NCBI RefSeq assembly: GCF_000355695.1
Contig: NC_020891.1
Location: forward strand, 1,240,001-1,304,000
Source of the DNA: Clavibacter nebraskensis NCPPB 2581
GTDB taxonomy: Bacteria > Actinomycetota > Actinomycetes > Actinomycetales > Microbacteriaceae
Direction: 5' to 3'
DNA: 64,000 bases
In this document: positions 17,502 through 25,383 of the stretch, one piece after another
Layout: each line of letters begins with the position of its first letter
Position numbering within the stretch: position 1 is the first letter of the stretch
The notes under the pieces: generated by a model
The model's input: the letters and a program-made list of their open reading frames with translations, nothing else
What the model was told of the DNA's origin: nothing
Databases searched by the model: none
Made by a program: the position numbers and the translations under genes

Positions 17502-18407
17502 TCAGGAGCAGCGGAAGCCGCGGGCGCCGCTCTGGGTGAAGGCCACGACCGTGCCGCTCGCGACCTGGCGGACGACCTGGTTCTGGGAGTCGAGGAGGTC
17601 GACCGTGACGCGGATGGTGCCGTCGGGCGCGAGGGTGGCGGGCACCTCGGATCTGCTGATGGTCGCCTTGCCGTAGTAGCCCTGCGAGGTGGCGATGCGC
17701 GTGTCGTCGACCATCACGTTGTAGTTCGACTCGAGCGAGGAGACCGAGGTGTCCCACCCGACGACGACGTACCAGTTCCCGTCCTGGGGCGTGCAGGCGA
17801 ACCCGCCCGTGACGGCGGGACCGGCGGCGGTCTGGGTGGCCGTCGTGGAGGCGCGGCCGGTCCAGCTGCCCGATCCGAGCACGACGCCGAGGGTGCCGGT
17901 GACGGTGGCGGACCCGCTCGTGGGGAACGACGAGGCCGTGGTGCGCACGCACCAGGTGGCGCGGGCGCCGCCCGCGAGCGTGCCGGAGATGCGGGGCGGC
18001 GAGGCCCAGGTGCCCGACACGGATCCGGAGCCCACCGAGGCGGTCGCGGAGCAGCTCGTCGCGGTGGTGCTCCACGCGACGACCCGGGTGGCGCCGGCGA
18101 GGTCGCGGTCGGCGGAGGTGGACGTGGTGGCGGAGACGGTGCCCGTCCACGGGCTGCTGCCGCTGCCCGTGTTGGTGACGACCACGGTGGCGGTGAGGCT
18201 CGGGCTCTGCGAGGAGACGGCGCCCGCCAGCTGGTCGAAGCCCGTGCTCGTGACGGAGACCGTGGCGGCGCGGACCGACGTGCTCGTGGTGGTGCTCGAC
18301 GACCAGAGCGCGTAGCCCGCGGTGCTGCCCGCCCCGACAAGGAGGACGGTGAGGCCCACCAGGAGCGCCAGGCGGCCGCGGCCCACGCGGCGACGCGTGC
18401 GCGTCAC
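17502..18407 (-). CDS. Secreted protein with SipW-type signal (large, Ser/Thr-rich)
   Basis: 301 residues from GTG 18407. Basic N-terminus, one helix (about 13-30) and then 'GYALWSS' (ALW at 33-35), the same post-helix motif as its two neighbours. The mature part is very rich in Ser, Thr, Ala and Gly, with several beta-rich stretches such as 'LTATVVVTNTGSG' and 'VTGTLGVVLGSGSW', consistent with an Ig-like extracellular fold. Four Cys outside the signal could form disulfides. The start overlaps the upstream gene stop (GTGA). The N-terminus predicts export and cleavage by the adjacent SipW-type peptidase; function is probably structural at the cell surface. Confidence 0.75.
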   Translation of the reverse strand: MTRTRRRVGRGRLALLVGLTVLLVGAGSTAGYALWSSSTTTSTSVRAATVSVTSTGFDQLAGAVSSQSPSLTATVVVTNTGSGSSPWTGTVSATTSTSADRDLAGATRVVAWSTTATSCSATASVGSGSVSGTWASPPRISGTLAGGARATWCVRTTASSFPTSGSATVTGTLGVVLGSGSWTGRASTTATQTAAGPAVTGGFACTPQDGNWYVVVGWDTSVSSLESNYNVMVDDTRIATSQGYYGKATISRSEVPATLAPDGTIRVTVDLLDSQNQVVRQVASGTVVAFTQSGARGFRCS

Positions 18408-19006
18408 GGCTTCACCTGCGTGCCGGTGAGGACGAAGGTGAGCTGGCCGGTGGATCCCTGCACGCTCTGCGGCGCGTCCTCGTCGAGGACGACCTCGGAG
18501 CAGACGATGGCGGACGCGCCCGGCTGGATGCGGACGAAGCCGCTCGAGGTGGTGAGCTGACCCGGGCGTCCGGACCACGTGGTGGCGCCGGAGACGCAGG
18601 CGGACGTGGAGGCGACCGGGCCGATGCGCACGGAGAGCTCGCCGAGGAAGGCGCTGTTCGATGAGGTGCCACGGCTGGAGACGGCCACGTCCAAGGGTAC
18701 CGTCCCCGTGTTCTTCGCGGTGAAGGTGCCGATGGCGCTCTGCCCCGGGAGGAGACGCGAGGAGTCGAGGGCCGGCTGCTGGGTGATGACGAGGCCGCTC
18801 GTCCCGCTGGTGACGCTCGCGGGCTTCGTGCTCGCGGCGCCGTTCCAGAGGGCGTAGCTGCCGCCGGTCGCGGCGAGGGAGGCGACGGCGACCGCGGTGA
18901 GGAGGCCGGTGGTGAGCCAGGCGGCGCGGAGGGGGCTGCGCCGGGCCGGTCGTGCGGAACGACGGCCGTGCGCGGGACGCGGGGCGGGGGCCTCGTTCCT
19001 GCGCAT
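18404..19006 (-). CDS. Secreted protein with SipW-type signal (camelysin/TasA-like size)
   Basis: 200 residues. A long arginine-rich N-region (first 28 residues), a helix (about 29-47) and 'GGSYALWN' (ALW at 52-54). The mature domain shows 'IGTFTAKNTGTVPLDVAVSS', the N-T-G pattern common in TasA/camelysin-like beta-sandwich proteins, which pairs with the sequence logic 'xxVxNTGT'. Two Cys may form a disulfide. It sits between two other alternate-signal genes and is coupled to the next gene by a 4-bp overlap. GAGGACG precedes the ATG. Confidence 0.75.
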   Translation of the reverse strand: MRRNEAPAPRPAHGRRSARPARRSPLRAAWLTTGLLTAVAVASLAATGGSYALWNGAASTKPASVTSGTSGLVITQQPALDSSRLLPGQSAIGTFTAKNTGTVPLDVAVSSRGTSSNSAFLGELSVRIGPVASTSACVSGATTWSGRPGQLTTSSGFVRIQPGASAIVCSEVVLDEDAPQSVQGSTGQLTFVLTGTQVKP

Positions 19007-19053
19007 GCCGTCCTCGTTCCGGGTGGTGGTGGTGCGGGTGGTGGGGGTGGAGC

Positions 19054-19088
19054 CCCCTCCCCGCGGGTGACGTCACCGCGAGGAGGGG
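19054..19088 (-). terminator. Imperfect hairpin just after the first SipW-substrate gene
   Basis: About 14 base pairs with three single-base bulges fold around a 4-base loop centred on GTGACGTCAC. It begins 11 bp past the stop of the most upstream secreted-protein gene (stop at 19099) and precedes the next gene by about 50 bp, so it could reduce expression of the downstream genes relative to the first. Confidence 0.5.
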
Positions 19089-19098
19089 AGACCGGGGA

Positions 19099-19644
19099 CT
19101 AGATCGCGCGCTGCGTGAGCGTGAAGGCGAGCTTGTCGAAGGAGAGCGAGCCGTTCTGGCCGGTGGTCGCGTCGGAGGGGAACGTGACCGTGAGGACGAC
19201 GTTGACCTTGGAGGCGGACGTCGAGGGCTTGACCGTGAACGTGTTCGCGGCGGAGGCGGGGGTGATGCTGGCGTCCTTCGAGGTGACGTCGAGCTTCGTG
19301 GTGATGGCCGCCTTGAGCGCCGCGTCGCCGGTGATGGAGACGGGGTTGTAGGTGAGGTCCGCGGCGAGCGAGTCGCCGGTCGCCGTGACGGTCAGCGCGC
19401 TCGTGTACTGGAGGACGTTGCCCGGGACGATGCGGTAGGTGGAGGGGTCGATGACCTTGCTGCCGCCATTGGTGATGTCGGTCCAGACGCCCGCGGTGTC
19501 GGCGGAGATGGCCAGGTTGCCGGAGGAGACGCTGGAGGCCGCAACCGTGGCGTTGGCGTTCCACAGAGCGAAGCTGCCGGCGCCGCCGAGGAGGAGGACG
19601 ATTCCGGCGGCACCTGCGACGGCACCGGAGACGATCTTGTTCAT
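19099..19644 (-). CDS. Secreted protein with SipW-type signal (TasA-like candidate)
   Basis: 181 residues. A short basic N-terminus, a hydrophobic helix (about 5-22) and 'GSFALWNANATV' (ALW at 26-28), the recognised pattern of alternate-type signal peptides in actinobacteria. The mature part is Ser/Thr/Ala-rich, without Cys, and of beta character ('VNVVLTVTFPS', 'LSFDKLAFTLTQ'). It is the first gene of the four-gene unit ending in the SipW peptidase and is followed by a hairpin, so it is probably the most abundant product and the candidate main fibre subunit. AGGAAA lies before the ATG. Confidence 0.8.
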   Translation of the reverse strand: MNKIVSGAVAGAAGIVLLLGGAGSFALWNANATVAASSVSSGNLAISADTAGVWTDITNGGSKVIDPSTYRIVPGNVLQYTSALTVTATGDSLAADLTYNPVSITGDAALKAAITTKLDVTSKDASITPASAANTFTVKPSTSASKVNVVLTVTFPSDATTGQNGSLSFDKLAFTLTQRAI

Positions 19645-20001
19645 GGGGTTTCCTGTTCTTCGCGCGGTGTGCCGCGCATGCTCATGGGGAGTCGGCGGGT
19701 GGGTGGCCCGCCGGTCGTCTCCGGTCCCGCATCGGCGCTTCAGCAGCGCTCCCGCGATGTCGTACCGGTGTTTCCTTCGACACGCATCACTCTGACGGAG
19801 CGGTCTCAAGCCACCCGCTGGGGATCCGCAAGTACCCCCGAGCTTTCCCGCAAGCCCGACCCGGCTTCCGCTCAAGGGCCCGTGGGCTGTCCGCGGACGG
19901 TCCGACGCGATCCGCGCGGTGGCGCGGACGGGGCTCTCCGCGTCGCCCGGTCTAGGCTCGGTCCACGGCGTCCCCCGACGGCGGATGGAGGAGGACAGCG
20001 C
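19645..20001. promoter_or_regulatory. Divergent 357-bp intergenic region
   Basis: It separates the secreted-protein operon (leftward) from the sensor kinase (rightward). For the kinase, a -10 box TAGGCT is at 19953-19958 and a GGAGGAGG ribosome site near 19986. The part 19750-19860 is AT-richer than its surroundings and is the likely promoter zone of the leftward operon; short inverted repeats near 19661-19676 (GCGCGG...CCGCGC) and 19695-19713 lie in its leader. No gene was found here. Confidence 0.5.
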
Positions 20002-21648
20002 ATGACCCCTCCCGAGCCCGTGGCCCGGATCTCCGCAGACGACCGGCGCCGGCGCGGATCCACCCGCGCGCAGATCCCGTTCCTCCTCAGCTGCGCGGCG
20101 GTCGCGGTCATCGTCGCGGTGGTCGAGCCGTCGGTCCAGCGCGACCCCTGGTACGCGGCCGCCATCGCCATGGTCCTGCTCGGCACCGTCGTCGCCCTCG
20201 TCGTCGGGGCCAGCCGGATCCCGTCGGCCGTCCTCATCGCCGTGCCCGCGCTCGACCTGCTCGCCGTGGCGTTCATCCGCGACGCGACGGCCGCCACCCT
20301 CCCCGCGGCCGCGCTGCTCGTGATCTTCCCGCTCCTCTGGCTCGTGTTCGGCTTCCCGTCCGGCGGCGTCCCCGTCGCCATCGCGGGTGCGCTCGCGATC
20401 ACCGTGTTCCCCGTCCTCCGCGCCGGCGGCCTCCCCGCGACGAGCGCCGGCTGGGCCGACCTCGTCGCCGGGCTCCTCCTCACCGCCCTGCTGGTCACCG
20501 CAGGGGGCCAGGCGGCGGCGACGCAGCGCCGCGACCAGCGCGAGCTGGCGGAGTCGACCGCGGCCCAGGACCGGCTCCTCGCGGAGTCGCGCGAGCAGAC
20601 CGCGACCATCCGCGACGTCGCGGACGCCGTCGACGTGGGCATCGTCTTCTTCGACGCCGACGACCGGCCCGTGATCCGCAACGCGGCCGTCCGCACGCTC
20701 CTCGACATCGCGGGGTACGACCACGAGACGGGCATGGCGACCTCCGCCTACGGATCCGACCGCGTCACGCCCGTGGCCCGCGAGGGCAAGGTCCTGATGG
20801 AGGCCGTGTACGCCGACAAGGTGCACGGCCCCGTCTACTGGGTGGGGGAGCCGGGCAACCAGCGCGCCCTCGTGCTCTCCGTGCGGCCGATCGGCCGCCG
20901 GCCCGGCCAGCTGACGGGCACCGTGCTCGGCGCCTACGACGTGACCGACCTCGCCCAGGCCGTGCAGGTGCGCGACGAGTTCCTGGCGACCGTGTCGCAC
21001 GAGCTGCGGACGCCGCTCACCAGCATCGTCGGCTACCTCGACCTGATCGACGAGCTGCACGATCCCGCCGAGCTCGGCATCCAGGACGAGCTGGCCGTGA
21101 TCCAGCGGAACGTGGCGCAGCTGTCGAGCATCATCGGCTCGCTGCTCGAGGGGGCCGACCACGCCCCCGCCCTGCGTCGCGGCCCCGTCGACGTGACGGC
21201 GCTGGTCGACGGGGTCGTGCGGCGGGCCGCCGCGCGCGCGGCCGATCGCGGCCTGGTGCTCGAGGCGCGGCTCGAGCCGGGGGTCCGGATGGACGGCGAC
21301 GCGGATCGCCTGACGCAGGTCGTGGAGGCGCTCGTCGCCAACGCGCTCCTCTTCACCCCGTCCGGCCGGATCGACGTGGTCCTCGCGCGCGAGGGCGACG
21401 ACGCCGTGATCTCCGTCGTCGACACGGGCGTCGGCCTCAGCGAGGAGGACCAGCGCCACGTGTTCGACCGCTTCTTCCGCGCGCAGTCGGCCCGTGACGG
21501 CGCCGTCCCCGGGATCGGCCTCGGCCTCTCCATCGCCGAGCGGACCGTGACGGCGCACGGCGGCACGCTCCGCATCGCGAGCCGCCTCGGCCACGGCACC
21601 CGCGTGGTCGCGACTCTCCCGGCGGGCCCCGACGCGACCATCCCGTAG
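20002..21648 (+). CDS. Orphan sensor histidine kinase with PAS-like domain
   Basis: 548 residues. Six to seven helices fill residues 30-180, followed by a coiled linker and a PAS-like region (about 205-300, 'VDVGIVFFDADDRPVIRNAA'). The HisKA acceptor is in 'FLATVSHELRTPLTSIVGYLDLI' (His near 334) and the ATPase domain has 'VVEALVANALLFTP' , 'VVDTGVGLSEEDQ' and 'IGLGLSI'. The usual N-box Asn is kept as N in 'VANALLF'. No response regulator gene is adjacent. Located beside the SipW operon, it might regulate it, but only position suggests that. Confidence 0.88.
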   Translation: MTPPEPVARISADDRRRRGSTRAQIPFLLSCAAVAVIVAVVEPSVQRDPWYAAAIAMVLLGTVVALVVGASRIPSAVLIAVPALDLLAVAFIRDATAATLPAAALLVIFPLLWLVFGFPSGGVPVAIAGALAITVFPVLRAGGLPATSAGWADLVAGLLLTALLVTAGGQAAATQRRDQRELAESTAAQDRLLAESREQTATIRDVADAVDVGIVFFDADDRPVIRNAAVRTLLDIAGYDHETGMATSAYGSDRVTPVAREGKVLMEAVYADKVHGPVYWVGEPGNQRALVLSVRPIGRRPGQLTGTVLGAYDVTDLAQAVQVRDEFLATVSHELRTPLTSIVGYLDLIDELHDPAELGIQDELAVIQRNVAQLSSIIGSLLEGADHAPALRRGPVDVTALVDGVVRRAAARAADRGLVLEARLEPGVRMDGDADRLTQVVEALVANALLFTPSGRIDVVLAREGDDAVISVVDTGVGLSEEDQRHVFDRFFRAQSARDGAVPGIGLGLSIAERTVTAHGGTLRIASRLGHGTRVVATLPAGPDATIP

Positions 21649-21708
21649 CCCTCCTCATAGCCGATGGCAAGGCCGAGGCGCGAATCGACCGATCGGGGGG
21701 CCTCCGCC

Positions 21709-21714
21709 TAGACT
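21709..21714 (+). promoter_or_regulatory. -10 box TAGACT of the BCCT transporter gene
   Basis: TAGACT matches the TANNNT pattern used throughout the window; a start about seven bases later would give a leader of ~65 nt before the ATG at 21787, which has AGGAG upstream. Confidence 0.45.
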
Positions 21715-21786
21715 CGGCCGGTCGCTCGCGGGACCCCTGCGGGCACGGCACCACGTCATCGAGCCCACAGGAGCCCATCCCCTCTC

Positions 21787-23616
21787 ATGACCTCCACGCG
21801 CACGTCCGCAGAACGCCTCCTCGTCCGTCTCGTCCCGAAGCGACGGACCAAGCCCGACGGCACCCGTCAACCCCGCCGCGACCACTCCGACCACCGCCTC
21901 CTCGAGGCCCGGTTCACCGGGTCCGTCGACCTCTACGAGCCCGAGCACCCGAAGATCGACCGTCTCGTCTTCGGCGTCACGGCCGTCCTCGCGGTCGGGT
22001 TCGTCGTCTGGGGCATCGTGAGCACCGACGGCCTCGCGACGATCTCCGGCACCGCGCAGAGCTGGGTCATCAACCAGACCGGCTGGCTGTTCGTGCTGGC
22101 CGCGAGCTTCTTCGTGATCTTCGTCATCTGGCTGGCCGCGAGCCGCTACGGCCGCATCAAGCTGGGCGCCGACGACGAGAAGCCGCAGTTCAAGACGGTC
22201 TCGTGGATCGCGATGATGTTCAGCGCGGGCATGGGCATCGGCCTGATGTTCTTCGGCGCGGCCGAGCCGCTCAGCTTCTTCGTCACCCCGCCGCCCGGCA
22301 CCACGCAGCCGGAGTCGGAGGCGGCGATCCGCACGGCCATGGCCACCGCCATGTTCCACTGGGGCCTGCACCCGTGGGCGATCTACGCGGTCGCCGGCAT
22401 CGCGATCGCCTACGGCACGTTCCGCAAGGGCCGCAAGCAGCTCTTCTCCTCCATCTTCCAGCCGCTGCTCGGCACGAAGCGCACCGAGGGCTGGGCGGGC
22501 CGCGTCATCGACATGCTCGCGATCTTCGCCACGCTGTTCGGCTCGGCCGCCTCGCTCGGCATCGGCGCGACGCAGATCGGCGCGGGCCTCGAGTTCAACG
22601 GCTGGGTGGACGAGGCCACGGCGCCGCTCCTCATCGGCATCATCGTCGTGCTCACGATCGCGTTCATCTTCTCGGCCGTCTCGGGCATCGCCCGGGGCAT
22701 CCAGTGGCTCTCCAACATCAACATGGTGCTCGCCGTCGTGCTGGCCGTGTTCGTGTTCGTCGTCGGCCCGACGCTCCTCATCCTCAACCTCATCCCCGCC
22801 ACGCTCGGCGCGTACCTCGGCGACATGACCGAGATGGCGTCGCGCACCGCGGCGACCGGCGGCGAGGAGATGAGCGCCTGGCTCTCCAGCTGGACCGTCT
22901 TCTACTGGGCATGGTGGATCTCGTGGACGCCGTTCGTCGGCATGTTCATCGCGCGCATCAGCCGCGGCCGCACCATCCGCGAGTTCGTGGTCGGCGTGCT
23001 CCTCGCGCCCAGCATCGTGGCTCTCATCTGGTTCTCGATCTTCGGCGGATCCGCCATCCACGCGCAGCAGACCGACGGCGACATGACCGTCGACGGCGCC
23101 GTGGTCAGCGACAACACGCTGTTCCAGCTGCTCAACCACTACCCGCTGGCGAGCATCAGCACCGTCCTCGTGATGGTGCTCGTCGCGATCTTCTTCGTCT
23201 CGGGCGCCGACTCCGCGTCGATCGTGATGGGGACGCTCTCGCAGCGCGGCGCGCTCCACCCGAGCCGCAAGGTCGTCATCTTCTGGGGCGTCGTCATGGG
23301 CGCGGTCGCCGCGATCATGCTCGCCATCGGCGGGGGAGGCACGGAGGCCCTCACCGGCCTGCAGAACCTCACGGTCGTGGCCTCGCTGCCGTTCGTGATC
23401 GTGATGCTCATGGCCTGCTACGCGCTCTGGAAGGAGCTGCGCACGGATCCGCTCATCGTGCGCCGCCAGGTCGCGGTCGAGATGATGCGCGACGCCGTCG
23501 TCAACGGCGTCGAGCAGCACGGCGACCACTTCCAGCTCGCGGTCGACCCCGTCGACCCGGACGAGGCGGAGGTCCGCGAGCCCCTCGGCGACGAGGACGA
23601 GGCCCGGCGCTCCTGA
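21787..23616 (+). CDS. BCCT family betaine/choline/carnitine transporter
   Basis: 609 residues with twelve predicted helices. Family motifs: 'FSAGMGIGLMFFGAAEP' (the glycine-rich unwound helix), 'FHWGLHPWAIYA', 'WAWWISWTPFVGMFIARIS' (the aromatic substrate box) and 'RGRTIREFVVGV'. A 50-residue charged N-terminus and a ~60-residue acidic C-terminus flank the membrane core, as in osmoregulated BetP. The product should be a sodium- or proton-coupled importer of glycine betaine or related osmolytes. It is followed by an 18-bp terminator hairpin and stands as a single transcription unit. Confidence 0.92.
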   Translation: MTSTRTSAERLLVRLVPKRRTKPDGTRQPRRDHSDHRLLEARFTGSVDLYEPEHPKIDRLVFGVTAVLAVGFVVWGIVSTDGLATISGTAQSWVINQTGWLFVLAASFFVIFVIWLAASRYGRIKLGADDEKPQFKTVSWIAMMFSAGMGIGLMFFGAAEPLSFFVTPPPGTTQPESEAAIRTAMATAMFHWGLHPWAIYAVAGIAIAYGTFRKGRKQLFSSIFQPLLGTKRTEGWAGRVIDMLAIFATLFGSAASLGIGATQIGAGLEFNGWVDEATAPLLIGIIVVLTIAFIFSAVSGIARGIQWLSNINMVLAVVLAVFVFVVGPTLLILNLIPATLGAYLGDMTEMASRTAATGGEEMSAWLSSWTVFYWAWWISWTPFVGMFIARISRGRTIREFVVGVLLAPSIVALIWFSIFGGSAIHAQQTDGDMTVDGAVVSDNTLFQLLNHYPLASISTVLVMVLVAIFFVSGADSASIVMGTLSQRGALHPSRKVVIFWGVVMGAVAAIMLAIGGGGTEALTGLQNLTVVASLPFVIVMLMACYALWKELRTDPLIVRRQVAVEMMRDAVVNGVEQHGDHFQLAVDPVDPDEAEVREPLGDEDEARRS

Positions 23617-23630
23617 CGCCCGATCCCACC

Positions 23631-23671
23631 GACGATGCCGACCCGCGCCCTGCGCGCGGGTCGGCATCGTC
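23631..23671 (+). terminator. Strong terminator after the BCCT gene
   Basis: An 18-bp perfect stem (23631-23648 with 23654-23671) and a 5-base loop, starting 14 bp after the stop and followed by GTTCC. Confidence 0.85.
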
Positions 23672-23742
23672 GTTCCCCGGACAGCGGGCGCCCGCGGCGG
23701 CCCCCGGACCCCTCGCGGGCCGCGCGCGTCGGTAGGGTGACC

Positions 23743-24762
23743 ATGATGACGACCTCCACCCCCGCCCCCGCACCCTCGCCCGCGTCCACCGACGGGCCGA
23801 CCCACCGTGCCGCCGTCGTCTACAACCCGATCAAGGTCGACCTCGCGTCGCTGAAGACGAAGGTCGCACAGGCTGCGGGCGCCGCCGGCTGGCAGGAGAC
23901 CCTCTGGTTCGAGACCAGCGAGGACGACCCGGGCAAGGGCGCCGCCCAGGAGGCCCTGTCCCACGACGTCGACATGGTCATCGCGGCGGGCGGCGACGGC
24001 ACGGTCCGCGCGGTCGCCGAGGGCATGTCGGGATCCGGCGTCTCGCTCGGCCTCCTGCCCTCCGGCACCGGCAACCTGCTGGCCCGCAACCTCAAGCTCA
24101 CGCTCAACGACGTCGAGCACTCCCTCGAGGCCGCGTTCTCCGGCCGTGACCGCACGGTGGACCTCGCGGCCATCGAGATCCTGCGCGAGGACGAGACGCG
24201 CGACAAGCACGTCTTCGTGGTGATGGCGGGCGTCGGCATCGACGCGAAGATGCTCGCGAACACCGACTCGGAGCTGAAGAAGCGCGTCGGCTGGCTCGCC
24301 TACGTCGACGCGATCTTCAAGGCGCTCCGCGACCGCGACCAGCTCCGCCTGCGCTACCGTCTCGACGGCCGCAGCGTCCACCGTCGCCGCGCGCACACGC
24401 TCATCGTCGGCAACTGCGGGTCGCTGCCCGCCAACATCCTGCTGCTGCCGGACGCCGCGGTCGACGACGGCATCCTCGACGTCGTGCTCATGCGCCCCGA
24501 GGGCATCCTCGGCTGGCTCCAGATCTGGCTCAAGGTCGCGTGGGAGAACGGCGTCGTCCGCCGCACCGCCGCGGGCCGCCGCCTCATGGGCCCGGAGAAG
24601 GAGGTGCGGGCGCTCGAGTACCGCACCGCCGAGGAGGTCGTGGTGCGCCTCGAGAAGGAGGAGGACATCGAGCTCGACGGCGATCCCTTCGGCCGCGCCC
24701 TGGGCTTCAAGATCCAGGTGCTCCCCGGTGGGCTGACCGTGCGGGTGCCGCAGGACTCCTGA
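23743..24762 (+). CDS. Diacylglycerol/lipid kinase (DgkB/YegS type)
   Basis: 339 residues. The catalytic core has 'VYNPIK' at the N-terminus, the nucleotide loop GGDGT (83-87) and 'LLPSGTGNLLARNL' (about 99-112), then the conserved 'GVGIDA' and 'DDGILDVV' of the C-terminal domain. It would phosphorylate diacylglycerol or another lipid alcohol at the membrane. TAGGGT at 23733-23738 is a -10 box very close to the start; ATG 23743, ATG 23746 and GTG 23737 are all possible, the second ATG fitting leaderless spacing best. It is downstream of the BCCT terminator and so has its own promoter. Confidence 0.92.
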   Translation: MMTTSTPAPAPSPASTDGPTHRAAVVYNPIKVDLASLKTKVAQAAGAAGWQETLWFETSEDDPGKGAAQEALSHDVDMVIAAGGDGTVRAVAEGMSGSGVSLGLLPSGTGNLLARNLKLTLNDVEHSLEAAFSGRDRTVDLAAIEILREDETRDKHVFVVMAGVGIDAKMLANTDSELKKRVGWLAYVDAIFKALRDRDQLRLRYRLDGRSVHRRRAHTLIVGNCGSLPANILLLPDAAVDDGILDVVLMRPEGILGWLQIWLKVAWENGVVRRTAAGRRLMGPEKEVRALEYRTAEEVVVRLEKEEDIELDGDPFGRALGFKIQVLPGGLTVRVPQDS

Positions 24763-24829
24763 CCCGCGCGCCCCGGCCGCCCGCTCGCTGCCTCCGGCTC
24801 GTGTCGCCGGCCCATGGGAGGGTCGCGGC

Positions 24830-25240
24830 ATGATCCGCACCCTCGCCGTCTCCGGCTACCGCTCGGTCTGCGACCTCGCCCTGCCGCTCACGGGGCTCGA
24901 CGTCGTCACGGGCGCCAACGGCAGCGGCACGACCAACGTGTACCGGGCGCTCCGCCTCATCGCCGGCATGGCGCAGGGTGGCGCCGTCGGCGCGCTCGCC
25001 CGGGAGGGCGGGCTCGAGGCGGTGCTGTGGGCCGGCCCGAGGGCCTGTCGCGCGCCATGCGCGGGCGTGATGTCGCTGGGCTTCGAGCAGCCCGGCATCC
25101 TGCGCGTCCTCGACGCCGCGGAGCTGTCCGACGGCACGCTGCGGATGCTCATGCTCACGGCCGCGCTCCTCACCACCGAGACGCCGGAGCCCATGGTGCT
25201 CAACGAGCCGGAGACGAGCCCGCACGGCGAGACGGTGCTC
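24830..25240 (+). pseudogene. Decayed AAA-family ATPase with mutated Walker A
   Basis: The N-terminus reads as a RecF/SMC-like predicted ATPase ('GYRSVCDLALPLTGLDVVTGANGSG'), but the Walker A lysine is replaced by Thr34 (ACG at 24929-24931; GSGTTN for GSGKTN). After about 75 residues the protein jumps to the signature region 'ELSDGTLRMLMLTAAL' and 'MVLNEPETSPHGE', skipping the ~200 residues expected between them. After about 25240 family resemblance is lost, although the frame runs on to 25459 and overlaps the end of the desaturase gene. Point mutation, internal deletion and lost C-terminus together mark it as a pseudogene. Confidence 0.7.
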
Positions 25241-25313
25241 CGCGGGCAGGGCCTCCTCAGCGCGCCCTCGTGGGACTGGGCACGCGCTAGCGAACGACCT
25301 GCAGCGCACACGA

Positions 25314-25363
25314 CGACGCCTCCCGGTCGCGGCCCGGGTGGGCGGCGCGAGCGGGAGGCGTCG
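25314..25363 (-). terminator. Terminator of the fatty acid desaturase gene
   Basis: A 12-bp perfect stem (CGACGCCTCCCG / CGGGAGGCGTCG) with a 26-base GC-rich loop lies 21 bp beyond the desaturase stop. It also lies inside the ATPase pseudogene frame, further evidence that that frame is not functional. Confidence 0.65.
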
Positions 25364-25383
25364 GGTGGTGCGGGGTGCCGGGA

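Noticed and set aside
19022-19050. Run of GGTGG-like repeats (G-rich tract) before the secreted-protein genes
   Set aside because: Could suggest a G-quadruplex, but the tract is short, irregular and typical of GC-rich leaders; no further support.
21655-24840. Open frame of ~1060 codons on the minus strand
   Set aside because: Antisense to the BCCT transporter and lipid kinase genes, which have clear family motifs; composition is low-complexity and charged.
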